A DNA stretch of 64,000 bases, from the NCBI RefSeq assembly GCF_001690655.1, contig NZ_LZHQ01000034.1, forward strand, positions 124,001-188,000, given 5' to 3'. Each line of letters begins with the position of its first letter. Positions within the stretch are counted from its first letter, which is position 1. The position numbers were made by a program, and so were the translations under genes. This document shows positions 51,808 through 60,927 of this stretch, one piece after another. The DNA comes from Gilliamella sp. Occ3-1 (GTDB lineage: Bacteria > Pseudomonadota > Gammaproteobacteria > Enterobacterales > Orbaceae). The notes under the pieces were generated by a model. That model ran no database searches, had not been told where the DNA came from, and was given only the letters and a program-made list of their open reading frames with translations.

Positions 51808-52833
51808 ATGCCTAAAATGAAATATATTGTTATTCCAGAACCTGGAAAAGTTGAAATCAAAGAAATGGAAAAACCCACTTTACAAAAGGGAGAAGCAATC
51901 TTAAGAGTATTATATGGTGGGATTTGTGGTTCAGACATGGGGACGTACAAAGGTACTTTTCTTTATGCTAGTTATCCTCGCATTCCTGGTCATGAATTTT
52001 CGGCCGAAGTTGTTGAAGTAGATGATAATGAGCATGGAATCGAAAAAGGGATGATTGTTACAGCAAATCCTTACTTTAATTGTGGTATATGTTACTCTTG
52101 CCGACGTGGGTTTATCAATTGCTGCACACGGAATCAAACACTTGGCGCACAGCGTGATGGTATTTTTAGAGAATATTACAGTATGCCAATTGAACGTATT
52201 TATGATGGTAAAGGATTAGATGCATTAACACTTTCAATGATTGAGCCATTTTGCATTAGCTATCATTCAGTTCAACGCACATCTGTAAAAGAAGGAGATA
52301 GAGTATTAATTGTTGGTGCCGGACCTATCGGTTTATTTGCTGTTATGGCTGCTATATTAAAAGGGGCTGAGGTTTATGTAAGTGACGTCATGCAATCACG
52401 ATTAGATAAAGCTTTATCATTAGGTGCAAAAGGTGTTATTCGAACAGATAAAGAAAATTTTGAAGAAAAAGTAAAAAACTTCACTCAAGGTGATGGTTTT
52501 GATGTTTGCATTGAATGTGCTGGGTTACCACAAACTTTCCAAAATTGCATTGATGCCGCAGCTTACCGAGGTCGCATTGGTTTAGTTGGTGTTAGTAAGC
52601 AAAAATTAGATTTTGCCTTTACTCAAATTCAAACAAAAGAGTTAGATATTTTTGGTTCTCGTAATGCTCTCAAAAAAGACTTTATCGAATTAATCAATCT
52701 AGTCAGCTCAGGAAAATGTGATGTTAAAAAAATCATTACTGATGTATACCAATTAACTGATGCTGAAAAGGCATTCAAAGAAATGCAAGATGATCCTAGT
52801 GCTCGACTAAAATCAGTAATAAAAATCAGTTAA
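51808..52833 (+). CDS. Zinc-dependent sugar-acid dehydrogenase, LgoD-like
   Basis: The 341-residue medium-chain dehydrogenase has the catalytic zinc site GICGSDMG and GHEFSAEVVEVDD, a structural-zinc loop with cysteines in NCGICYSCRRGFINCC, and the Rossmann site VLIVGAGPIGLFAVMAA. It resembles the group with L-galactonate 5-dehydrogenase (LgoD), L-gulonate and polyol dehydrogenases. Its position between uxaB and uxaA favours an enzyme that makes tagaturonate (or fructuronate) from an aldonic acid; L-galactonate is the best guess. It starts 18 bases after uxaB with TAGGAG upstream. Confidence 0.8.
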   Translation: MPKMKYIVIPEPGKVEIKEMEKPTLQKGEAILRVLYGGICGSDMGTYKGTFLYASYPRIPGHEFSAEVVEVDDNEHGIEKGMIVTANPYFNCGICYSCRRGFINCCTRNQTLGAQRDGIFREYYSMPIERIYDGKGLDALTLSMIEPFCISYHSVQRTSVKEGDRVLIVGAGPIGLFAVMAAILKGAEVYVSDVMQSRLDKALSLGAKGVIRTDKENFEEKVKNFTQGDGFDVCIECAGLPQTFQNCIDAAAYRGRIGLVGVSKQKLDFAFTQIQTKELDIFGSRNALKKDFIELINLVSSGKCDVKKIITDVYQLTDAEKAFKEMQDDPSARLKSVIKIS

Positions 52834-52854
52834 CATAATAACAGTTTTCCAATT

Positions 52855-52880
52855 AATTCCGCTATAAAAATAGCGGAATT
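52855..52880 (+). other. Intercistronic hairpin between the dehydrogenase gene and uxaA
   Basis: AATTCCGCTAT and its exact complement form an 11-bp stem around AAAA, ending 10 bases before the uxaA ribosome binding site. No U-run follows. It could protect the upstream message, attenuate uxaA, or both. Confidence 0.65.
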
Positions 52881-52901
52881 GTGCATTATAGGAATGAGTT
52901 T

Positions 52902-54419
52902 ATGAAAAAAACAATTAAAATAAACGATAATGATAACGTCATTATTGCATTAGAGCCATTACATCAAGGCGATATAATCATTAGCGAACCATTGGTAACT
53001 CAACACCAAATCATTGTGTTACAGGATATTCCTTCAGGTCATAAAATAGCAATTAAACCAATTGAACAAGGTGAAAATATTGTAAAGTACGGTTTCCCTA
53101 TTGGCCATGCAACACAGGCGATTAAAATAGGCGAACATGTACATACTCATAACGTAAAAACGAATCTTGGTGAGCTTAATGAGTATCAATATCAACCATC
53201 TATAAAGGAAATCTCAACACAAATTAGCGATAAAGAAGTCAATCTTTATCGAAGAAAAAATAAAGATGTTGGTATTCGTAATGAACTTTGGATCATTCCT
53301 ACTGTGAGCTGTGTTAATGGTATTGCTGAACAGATTCGTAAACAGTTTTTAGCTGATATTTCTCAAGAGCCCTTACAAAAATCATCTAATTTTGATGGTG
53401 TTCATCTACTTTCACACCCATATGGTTGTTCACAATTAGGTCTCGATCATCAAACCACTAAAACCATATTACAAGATATGGTCAAACATCCTAATGCAGG
53501 TGGTGTTTTAGTTATTGGTTTAGGTTGTGAAAATAATCAAGTTAAGGCATTTAAAGAAAGCCTTGGAGAGTATAATAATGAACGAGTGCGTTTCATGATC
53601 GCTCAAGACATTGAAGATGAAATTACAGAAGGTGTCAACTATTTGCACGAACTATATCAAATAATGAAATCTGATCAACGTCAACAAGGTAAACTAAGTG
53701 AACTTAAATTTGGCCTTGAATGTGGTGGCTCTGATGGATTATCTGGCATTACTGCTAACCCATTATTAGGCAAATTTTCTGATTATATAATTATACATGG
53801 CGGCACAAGTGTACTAACTGAAGTTCCCGAGATGTTCGGTGCAGAAACGATTTTAATGTCTCACTGTATTAATAAACAAACATTTGAAAAAACCGTAAAT
53901 ATGGTTAACAACTTCAAACATTATTTTATGTCATATAATCAACCTATTTACGAAAATCCCTCCCCAGGCAATAAAGTAGGCGGTATTACTACACTAGAAG
54001 ACAAATCTTTAGGTTGCACACAAAAAGCGGGAAATAGTGCAGTTATTGATGTTTTAGAATATGGTGAAAGACTTCAAAAAACTGGGTTAAATTTATTATC
54101 TTCTCCTGGTAATGATGCTGTTGCAACAGGAGCATTAGCCGCAGCAGGCTGTCATATGGTGCTATTTTCCACAGGAAGAGGAACTCCTTATGGTGGTGTA
54201 GTACCAACCGTAAAAATTTCAACCAATTCAGCTCTGGCTCAAAAAAAGAAGAACTGGATTGATTTTGATGCTGGGCAATTAGTAAATGGGGTCAAAATGG
54301 ACAAATTATTAGAACAATTTATTGATCTAATTATACAACTTGTTAATGGTAAACAAACATGTAATGAAATTAATCAATTTAGAGATTTATCTATTTTTAA
54401 AAATGGAGTGATTGAATAA
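52902..54419 (+). CDS. uxaA: Altronate dehydratase
   Basis: UxaA dehydrates D-altronate to 2-keto-3-deoxy-D-gluconate and needs iron. The 505-residue protein has the N-terminal SAF-type domain (residues 1-90, with IKIGEHVHTHNVKTNLGE) and the large catalytic domain. That domain holds RNELWIIPTVSCVN, HPYGCSQLGLDH, IGLGCENNQ, LECGGSDGLSG and TGRGTPYGGVVPTVKI. The frame is open from a GTG at 52881, but the ATG at 52902 has AGGA nine bases upstream. It ends the sugar-acid operon; kdgK and kdgA, needed for the next steps, are not in the window. Confidence 0.96.
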   Translation: MKKTIKINDNDNVIIALEPLHQGDIIISEPLVTQHQIIVLQDIPSGHKIAIKPIEQGENIVKYGFPIGHATQAIKIGEHVHTHNVKTNLGELNEYQYQPSIKEISTQISDKEVNLYRRKNKDVGIRNELWIIPTVSCVNGIAEQIRKQFLADISQEPLQKSSNFDGVHLLSHPYGCSQLGLDHQTTKTILQDMVKHPNAGGVLVIGLGCENNQVKAFKESLGEYNNERVRFMIAQDIEDEITEGVNYLHELYQIMKSDQRQQGKLSELKFGLECGGSDGLSGITANPLLGKFSDYIIIHGGTSVLTEVPEMFGAETILMSHCINKQTFEKTVNMVNNFKHYFMSYNQPIYENPSPGNKVGGITTLEDKSLGCTQKAGNSAVIDVLEYGERLQKTGLNLLSSPGNDAVATGALAAAGCHMVLFSTGRGTPYGGVVPTVKISTNSALAQKKKNWIDFDAGQLVNGVKMDKLLEQFIDLIIQLVNGKQTCNEINQFRDLSIFKNGVIE

Positions 54420-54530
54420 TTTTCTCTTATCTTGTTATGATTGCTCAAATTTAATTTTTAATATAACTCTTGATGAAAACTGAACAAAAAGTAACTTATT
54501 ATATATTAAATTTGAGCGGAAGATAATCAA

Positions 54531-55124
54531 TTAACGCTGGTCATCAACAGTTACACCTGCTGGCGGAGTAAATTTAAATTTATCTAATGCGACTTTACCT
54601 AGTGTTTGTCGAGACAAGTCATAAAAACTACGTTGGCCATCTTCTTCTATAATAGTAAAGTTAGAAATCATACCTGTAGGTAATACCGAAATAATAAAGT
54701 CTTGATTAGACCCATCTGTTGGTTTTAGGGTAAACGAATCTTGTTTACGAGTGACATTATAAACATTCCAAATTGGGTTCTGACTGTCAGTAATTAGTAA
54801 CATTAATCGGTTATCAATCGCTTTTTTCAAGTCCATTACACTAACTTGTTGAACTGCTGGTGTATATACCCACATATTCTTTCCATCAGAAATAATCGAT
54901 GTTTCATCAGGTTCATTCATCGTCCAATTAAAATAGTAAGGTCTACTAACCCATAGATCGCCTTTACCTTCTTGTACTTGTTGATTATCGGCCGTTTTCA
55001 CATCTTGCGAAAACCTTGCATAAAACCCGTCAATTTTATCTAAACGTTGTTGTAATACTTCTTTATCGCCAGCCCATGCTGATAAACTAACTAATGCTCC
55101 GATTAAAAGTAAAAACTTTTTCAT
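54531..55124 (-). CDS. lolA: Outer-membrane lipoprotein carrier protein LolA
   Basis: LolA ferries lipoproteins across the periplasm from LolCDE to LolB. The 197-residue precursor has a clear signal peptide, MKKFLLLIGALVSLSAWA, cut before GDKEVLQQRLDKI, and the family segments FYARFSQDV, GDLWVSRPYYFNWTMNEPDE and WVYTPAVQQVSVMDL. The ATG at 55124 with AAGGA upstream is preferred to a TTG six bases earlier. In E. coli lolA and rarA point the same way; here they are divergent. Confidence 0.95.
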   Translation of the reverse strand: MKKFLLLIGALVSLSAWAGDKEVLQQRLDKIDGFYARFSQDVKTADNQQVQEGKGDLWVSRPYYFNWTMNEPDETSIISDGKNMWVYTPAVQQVSVMDLKKAIDNRLMLLITDSQNPIWNVYNVTRKQDSFTLKPTDGSNQDFIISVLPTGMISNFTIIEEDGQRSFYDLSRQTLGKVALDKFKFTPPAGVTVDDQR

Positions 55125-55302
55125 AATCAATCCTTATGTATTTATTCTATAAAAATATGTTAAATATATTTTGATTACTATATATGATCGAAATATTACC
55201 GTTTTTATTCCACTGGGGGAAGATATTTTCTTTTCTTTTTTCACTTACAAAATAACAAGTATATAATAGGTTTTATTTTACAAATGCGGATAAATACCTG
55301 CC

Positions 55303-56640
55303 ATGCCGAGTATGTCTTTTGAATTTACTACTGATGAATTTAAACCATTAGCAGCTAGAATGCGCCCACGTAATCTAGCTGAATATATAGGTCAATCTCA
55401 TCTATTGGGGAAAGATAAACCGCTACCAAAAGCAATTGAAGCTGGAAATTTACACTCAATGATCCTTTGGGGGCCGCCTGGCACTGGCAAAACAACTTTA
55501 GCTGAAATTATTGCTCATCATGCTAATGCTAAAGTTGAACGAGTTTCTGCCGTTACATCTGGCATAAAAGATATTCGTGAAGCAATTGAACGTGCTAAAA
55601 TTAATCAGCAAGCAGGGATCCGCACTATATTATTTGTTGACGAAGTTCATCGTTTTAATAAAAGTCAACAAGATGCGTTTTTGCCTTATGTTGAAAACGG
55701 TACTGTTACGTTTATTGGAGCAACAACTGAAAACCCATCATTTGAATTAAATTCTGCGTTATTATCTCGTGCAAGAGTCTATTTACTCAAATCATTAACC
55801 AACCATGACATTGAGCAAATTTTACAGCAGGCAATGGATGATCCTAAGCGTGGTTATGGTAATAAAAACATCAATCTACCTGAAGAAATAAAAAAACAAA
55901 TTGCAGAATTCGTTGGTGGCGATGCGAGGCGAGCACTCAATACTCTTGAACTATTAATTGACATGTCAGATGGGCATGAACTTACACCTGATTTACTCAA
56001 AGAAGTTATGGGAGAACGTAGTGCGAGATTCGATAATCAAGGCGATCGTTTTTACGATTTAATTTCCGCGGTACATAAATCAATACGTGGTTCCGCACCT
56101 GATGCCGCTCTTTATTGGTATGCCAGAATTATCTCTGCTGGGGGGGATCCGCTTTATGTTGCACGTCGATTATTAGCCATTGCTTCGGAAGATGTTGGTA
56201 ATGCCGATCCTAGAGCTATGCAAGTCGCGCTTGCCGCATGGGACTGCTTTACAAGAGTTGGTCCTGCTGAAGGTGAACGTGCAATTGCACAAGCAATAAT
56301 CTATCTTGCTTGTGCACCAAAAAGTAATGCAGTTTACCTTGCATTTAAACAAGCAATGACTGATGCCAAATCAAAACCTGATTACGATGTTCCTGAGCAT
56401 TTACGCAACGCTCCAACAAGCTTAATGAAAAACTTAGGTTATGGCGCTGAGTATCGTTACGCCCACGATGAACCCAACGCTTTCGCAGCAGGTGAAAATT
56501 ACTTCCCGCCAGAAATGGCTAATACAAAATATTATCGCCCAACAACTCGTGGTGCTGAAAAAAATTATACTGAAAAATTAGCATGGATAGAAGAACAAAA
56601 CCTCTCAAGCTCTATTCAACGTTATAAGTCTAAAAAATAG
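55303..56640 (+). CDS. rarA: Replication-associated recombination protein A
   Basis: RarA (MgsA) is a clamp-loader-like AAA+ ATPase that acts at stalled forks. The 445-residue protein has Walker [11 protein letters not shown] near residue 56, Walker [21 protein letters not shown], and [20 protein letters not shown]. The C-terminal tetramerisation region holds [14 protein letters not shown] and [17 protein letters not shown]. It closely follows E. coli RarA. serS, its usual neighbour, is absent. Confidence 0.97.
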   Translation: MPSMSFEFTTDEFKPLAARMRPRNLAEYIGQSHLLGKDKPLPKAIEAGNLHSMILWGPPGTGKTTLAEIIAHHANAKVERVSAVTSGIKDIREAIERAKINQQAGIRTILFVDEVHRFNKSQQDAFLPYVENGTVTFIGATTENPSFELNSALLSRARVYLLKSLTNHDIEQILQQAMDDPKRGYGNKNINLPEEIKKQIAEFVGGDARRALNTLELLIDMSDGHELTPDLLKEVMGERSARFDNQGDRFYDLISAVHKSIRGSAPDAALYWYARIISAGGDPLYVARRLLAIASEDVGNADPRAMQVALAAWDCFTRVGPAEGERAIAQAIIYLACAPKSNAVYLAFKQAMTDAKSKPDYDVPEHLRNAPTSLMKNLGYGAEYRYAHDEPNAFAAGENYFPPEMANTKYYRPTTRGAEKNYTEKLAWIEEQNLSSSIQRYKSKK

Positions 56641-56808
56641 AGGCTATGATTATTTTTATAAAAATATTTTGAAAGAATTTGATCTAATGAAATACTAAAT
56701 CAATAATCTTCAACTAAAAATAAAAGAAGATAACAAAAATACTTGTAAAATAGAGAGTAGTATTTCTATGTACTAATTTGTGTACCCTACTTTCAAATCT
56801 TAAAATAA

Positions 56809-56848
56809 TGTTAAAAACTTTCAGTAAAGTATGTGTTTGAGTATAAAA
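56809..56848 (-). repeat. Dispersed intergenic repeat, copy E
   Basis: On the minus strand it reads TTTTATACTCAAACACATAC then GAAAGTTTTTAACA, a close match to copies B and C of the family. Confidence 0.6.
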
Positions 56849-57079
56849 TATTAAATAATAAAGTACTATTTATCTAAAAATAGCAATCAAATTCTTGTAC
56901 AAAAAGTACATTTTAACTCATGCAAATTTTTACTTTGTCGATAATCAGTTAAATGATATCGATAGCACAACGTTAACTTGCATAAGTTATTCTTATCATT
57001 TTTTATGAAAAATAAATTTTAACTATTAAAATCAATAACGTTTTATTTTAATTAATAAATTTGAACCATTGATTAATAA

Positions 57080-57126
57080 TACTACATATAGTGACAAATT
57101 CAATTAATAGGTACTATATATTGTAT
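57080..57126 (+). promoter_or_regulatory. Pair of NrdR boxes upstream of nrdA
   Basis: TACTACATATAGTGACA (from 57080) and TACTATATATTGTAT (from 57112) both fit the NrdR consensus ACACWATATATWGTGT and start 32 bases apart, about three helical turns, the usual NrdR spacing. They end about 60 bases before the nrdA ATG. NrdR represses ribonucleotide reductase genes when dATP is high. Confidence 0.75.
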
Positions 57127-57184
57127 ATTTTGATAAACATCAATTATCATAATTAAAAATATACTTTAACATTGGAATGAAAGA

Positions 57185-59473
57185 ATGAATAAATCAATAC
57201 TCGTTACCAAACGAGATGGAAAGAAAGAACCAATAAACCTTGATAAAATCCACCGTGTTATTACATGGGCTGCTGAAGGATTAGAAAATGTTTCTGTTTC
57301 TCAGGTTGAATTACGTTCACATATTCAATTTTATGATGGTATTCGTACATCGGATATTCATGAGACAATTATTCGTGCTGCAGCCGATCTGATCTCACAA
57401 GAAGCGCCAGACTATCAATATTTAGCCGCACGCTTAGCAATCTTTCATTTACGTAAAAAAGCCTTTAATCAATTTACCCCACCTTCACTTTATGAACACG
57501 TTAAAAAATTGGTCGATAACGAGCTTTATGATAAACACTTGCTTGAAGATTATACGCAAGAAGAATTTGAACAAATGGATAAGATTATCGATCACTGGCG
57601 AGATATGTCTTTTTCGTATGCCGCAGTTAAACAACTTGAAGGAAAATATCTAGTACAAAATCGTGTCACTGGCGAGATTTATGAAAGCGCGCAGTTTTTA
57701 TATATTCTAGTTGCAGCTTGCCTTTTCGCTAATTATCCTAAAGATACACGTCTTAGTTATATCAAACGCTTTTATGATGCCGTTTCAACCTTTAAAATTT
57801 CGCTACCAACGCCAATTATGGCGGGGGTTCGTACTCCTACTCGACAGTTCAGTTCTTGCGTATTAATTGAATGTGATGATAGTTTAGATTCTATTAACGC
57901 CACAGCAAGCGCTATTGTTAAATATGTATCACAACGGGCAGGAATTGGAGTTAATGCAGGGCGAATTCGTGCGTTAGGAAGCTCAATTCGTGGTGGTGAA
58001 GCTTTTCATACAGGCTGCATTCCATTTTATAAATATTTCCAAACAGCGGTTAAATCTTGTTCGCAAGGTGGTGTGCGAGGAGGAGCAGCAACTGTTTTCT
58101 ATCCTCTTTGGCATTTAGAAGTTGAAAGTTTATTAGTATTACGTAACAACCGTGGCGTTGAAGAAAATCGTGTCCGCCATTTAGACTATGGCGTACAAAT
58201 CAATAAATTAATGTATCAACGTTTAATCAAAAACGAAAATATTACCTTATTTAGCCCATCGGACGTTCCTGGTCTTTATGATGCTTTCTTTGCCGATCAA
58301 GATAAATTTGAAACGCTTTATAAACAATATGAACAAGATCCAAATATTCGCAAACGCGAAGTTAAAGCCGTTGAACTCTTTGCATTATTAATGCAAGAGC
58401 GCGCATCAACTGGGCGTATTTATATCCAAAATGTCGATCACTGTAATACTCACAGCCCATTTAATGCACAATTAGCACCTGTTCATCAATCTAATTTATG
58501 TATGGAAATTGCACTGCCAACAAAACCGCTTAATAACGTTAATGATGAACATGGCGAAATTGCCCTTTGCACATTATCAGCCTTTAATTTAGGTAAAATA
58601 GAATCTCTAGATGACTTTGAAGAGTTAGCCGATTTAGCGGTACGCGCTCTTGATTCACTACTTGATTACCAAAATTATCCTGTACCTGCAGCTCGTCATT
58701 CTTCATTAAATCGTCGCACATTAGGTATTGGTGTTATTAACTATGCCTATTATTTAGCAAAACATGGGGTTAAATATTCCGATGGCAGTGCCAACAATTT
58801 AACTCACCGTACCTTTGAAGCCATGCAATACTATTTACTAAAAGCATCGAATAATCTAGCTAAAGAAAAGGGTGCCTGCCCATTATTTAGTCAAACCACA
58901 TATTCGCAAGGTATTTTACCTATTGATACTTATAAAAAAGATTTAGATACCATTACTAAAGAGCCGTTACACTATGACTGGGAATCACTACGAGCATCAA
59001 TTAAAACCTATGGACTTCGTAATTCGACATTATCGGCATTAATGCCATCAGAAACTTCGTCACAAATTTCCAATGCAACAAATGGTATTGAACCACCACG
59101 TGGTTTTATTAGTGTAAAAGCATCAAAAGATGGTATTTTAAAACAAGTGGTTCCTGAGTATAACCATCTGAAAAATTTTTACGAATTACTTTGGCAAATT
59201 CCAAATAACACTGGTTATTTACAATTAGTTGGCATCATGCAGAAATTTATTGATCAATCAATTTCTGCTAATACTAATTATGACCCAGCTAAGTTCCCAA
59301 ATAATAAAGTACCCATGAAACAGCTATTATCAGACTTATTGACTGCTTATAAATTTGGCGTAAAAACACTCTATTATCATAATACACGCGATGGCGCTGA
59401 AGATATTCAAGGTGATATTGTTTCAACAACCCATTCGGATGATGGCTGTGAAGGTGGCGCTTGCAAAATTTAA
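57185..59473 (+). CDS. nrdA: Class Ia ribonucleotide reductase, alpha subunit
   Basis: NrdA reduces ribonucleoside diphosphates to deoxyribonucleotides. The 762-residue protein has the N-terminal ATP-cone (KRDGKKEPINLDKIHRVITW), the paired cysteine in RQFSSCVLIECDDSL, the thiyl cysteine and glutamate in SNLCMEIALPTKP, the second paired cysteine in EIALCTLSAFNLG, and the C-terminal shuttle pair GCEGGAC. All catalytic residues are present and the length is that of E. coli NrdA. NrdR boxes lie upstream and nrdB follows after 139 bases. Confidence 0.98.
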   Translation: MNKSILVTKRDGKKEPINLDKIHRVITWAAEGLENVSVSQVELRSHIQFYDGIRTSDIHETIIRAAADLISQEAPDYQYLAARLAIFHLRKKAFNQFTPPSLYEHVKKLVDNELYDKHLLEDYTQEEFEQMDKIIDHWRDMSFSYAAVKQLEGKYLVQNRVTGEIYESAQFLYILVAACLFANYPKDTRLSYIKRFYDAVSTFKISLPTPIMAGVRTPTRQFSSCVLIECDDSLDSINATASAIVKYVSQRAGIGVNAGRIRALGSSIRGGEAFHTGCIPFYKYFQTAVKSCSQGGVRGGAATVFYPLWHLEVESLLVLRNNRGVEENRVRHLDYGVQINKLMYQRLIKNENITLFSPSDVPGLYDAFFADQDKFETLYKQYEQDPNIRKREVKAVELFALLMQERASTGRIYIQNVDHCNTHSPFNAQLAPVHQSNLCMEIALPTKPLNNVNDEHGEIALCTLSAFNLGKIESLDDFEELADLAVRALDSLLDYQNYPVPAARHSSLNRRTLGIGVINYAYYLAKHGVKYSDGSANNLTHRTFEAMQYYLLKASNNLAKEKGACPLFSQTTYSQGILPIDTYKKDLDTITKEPLHYDWESLRASIKTYGLRNSTLSALMPSETSSQISNATNGIEPPRGFISVKASKDGILKQVVPEYNHLKNFYELLWQIPNNTGYLQLVGIMQKFIDQSISANTNYDPAKFPNNKVPMKQLLSDLLTAYKFGVKTLYYHNTRDGAEDIQGDIVSTTHSDDGCEGGACKI

Positions 59474-59521
59474 CCTTGATTAAAACTAAATAGCTACACG
59501 CTAAAATTCAATTTTTTATCG

Positions 59522-59573
59522 GGGGAAAACTAGTAATTTCCCCATTCAACTTGCCTTTTACACTGTCAAAAGG
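59522..59573 (+). other. Two small hairpins between nrdA and nrdB
   Basis: GGGGAAA with TTTCCCC (59522-59543) and CCTTTT with AAAAGG (59554-59573) are two stems in the 139-base gap. Neither is followed by a U-run. They may adjust the NrdA:NrdB ratio or protect the message. Confidence 0.45.
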
Positions 59574-59612
59574 AAGCGGTAAAAGCAACAGTAAATGAGT
59601 AGGAGTTCTTTT

Positions 59613-60749
59613 ATGAGTATGAATTACAGTACCTTTTCGCAAGTGCATAACGACCAGCTTAAAGAACCAATGTTCCTTGGACAATCAGTGAATGTTGCGC
59701 GTTATGATCAACAAAAATATGAGATGTTTGAAAAGCTAATTGAAAAACAACTTTCTTTTTTTTGGCGCCCAGAAGAAGTCGATATTTCACAAGACCGTAT
59801 TGATTATGCTGCGTTACCAGAGCATGAAAAACATATTTTTATCAGCAATTTAAAATATCAAACTCTGCTTGATTCCATCCAAGGCCGTAGCCCTAATGTT
59901 GCTTTACTGCCACTTATTTCAATACCTGAATTGGAAACATGGGTAGAAACTTGGTCGTTTTCTGAAACCATTCATTCTCGTTCATATACTCATATCATTC
60001 GTAATATCGTCAACGATCCATCTGTGGTTTTTGATGATATTGTCACTAATAAAGAAATTCAAAAACGTGCTGGTGACATTGCAGGTTATTATGATGATCT
60101 TATTAGCTATGCAAGTTACTATAATTTATTTGGTGAGGGTGAACATAACATCAATAATCGCACTGTTTGCATTAATTTACGTGAACTTAAAAAGAAACTT
60201 TACTTATGTTTAATGAGTGTCAATGCACTTGAGGCTATTCGCTTCTATGTTAGTTTTGCCTGCTCATTTGCTTTTGCTGAACGAGAACTAATGGAAGGGA
60301 ATGCTAAAATCATTAAACTTATTGCCCGCGACGAAGCGCTACATTTAACTGGCACTCAGTTTATGATCAACACACTACGCAGTGGTGAAGACGATCCCGA
60401 AATGGCTGAAATTGCCAAAGAATGTGAACAAGATTGTTATAACTTATTTTTACAAGCCGCTAATCAAGAAAAACAATGGGCCGAATACCTGTTTGAGGGC
60501 GGCTCAATGATTGGTTTAAATAAAGATATATTATGCCAATATGTCGAGTATATAACGAACATTCGTATGCAAGCGGTCGGACTAAAATTACCTTTTGAAG
60601 CTAAATCCAATCCAATTCCATGGATTAATAACTGGCTTGTTTCTGATAATGTGCAAGTAGCACCACAAGAAGCCGAAATGAGCTCATATTTAGTTGGACA
60701 AATTGATTCTGAAATTAATGAAGATGATTTAAGCGATTTTACTTTATAA
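59613..60749 (+). CDS. nrdB: Class Ia ribonucleotide reductase, beta subunit
   Basis: NrdB holds the diiron centre and tyrosyl radical that starts catalysis in NrdA. The 378-residue protein has the radical tyrosine in [14 protein letters not shown] (Tyr125, equivalent to E. coli Tyr122) and the iron ligands around [19 protein letters not shown] and [11 protein letters not shown]. The C-terminal tail is [24 protein letters not shown]. The frame opens at 59595, but the ATG at 59613 has AGGAG upstream. The ferredoxin yfaE that follows nrdB in E. coli is absent; a repeat and a terminator follow. Confidence 0.97.
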   Translation: MSMNYSTFSQVHNDQLKEPMFLGQSVNVARYDQQKYEMFEKLIEKQLSFFWRPEEVDISQDRIDYAALPEHEKHIFISNLKYQTLLDSIQGRSPNVALLPLISIPELETWVETWSFSETIHSRSYTHIIRNIVNDPSVVFDDIVTNKEIQKRAGDIAGYYDDLISYASYYNLFGEGEHNINNRTVCINLRELKKKLYLCLMSVNALEAIRFYVSFACSFAFAERELMEGNAKIIKLIARDEALHLTGTQFMINTLRSGEDDPEMAEIAKECEQDCYNLFLQAANQEKQWAEYLFEGGSMIGLNKDILCQYVEYITNIRMQAVGLKLPFEAKSNPIPWINNWLVSDNVQVAPQEAEMSSYLVGQIDSEINEDDLSDFTL

Positions 60750-60788
60750 TTTTATACTCAAACACATACTTACCTGAAATTTTTTGAC
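60750..60788 (+). repeat. Dispersed intergenic repeat, copy C
   Basis: TTTTATACTCAAACACATAC followed by GAAATTTTTTGACA begins right after the nrdB stop codon and runs up to the terminator at 60793. It is one of five family copies. Confidence 0.6.
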
Positions 60789-60792
60789 AAAG

Positions 60793-60816
60793 GGAACAAA
60801 TTATTGTTCCTTTTTT
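60793..60816 (+). terminator. Rho-independent terminator after nrdB
   Basis: GGAACAA and TTGTTCC form a perfect 7-bp stem around ATTA, followed by TTTTTT. It ends the nrdAB message. Confidence 0.9.
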
Positions 60817-60927
60817 GTTGTTAATATCAATTAATAATAATTTTCTTTCTTCTAACCGTAGCTTGACAGCCATTTAAAATCGGGTAACGATATAGCTATT
60901 GAATTGTCTTAATTTGATAATATAGCT

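Larger units (their letters stand above)
56641..57184. other. Gene-free stretch between rarA and nrdA
   Basis: The 544 bases hold copy E of the dispersed repeat (56809-56848) and two NrdR-like boxes (57080-57126) near nrdA. The remainder is AT-rich, with no gene seen. Confidence 0.6.
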
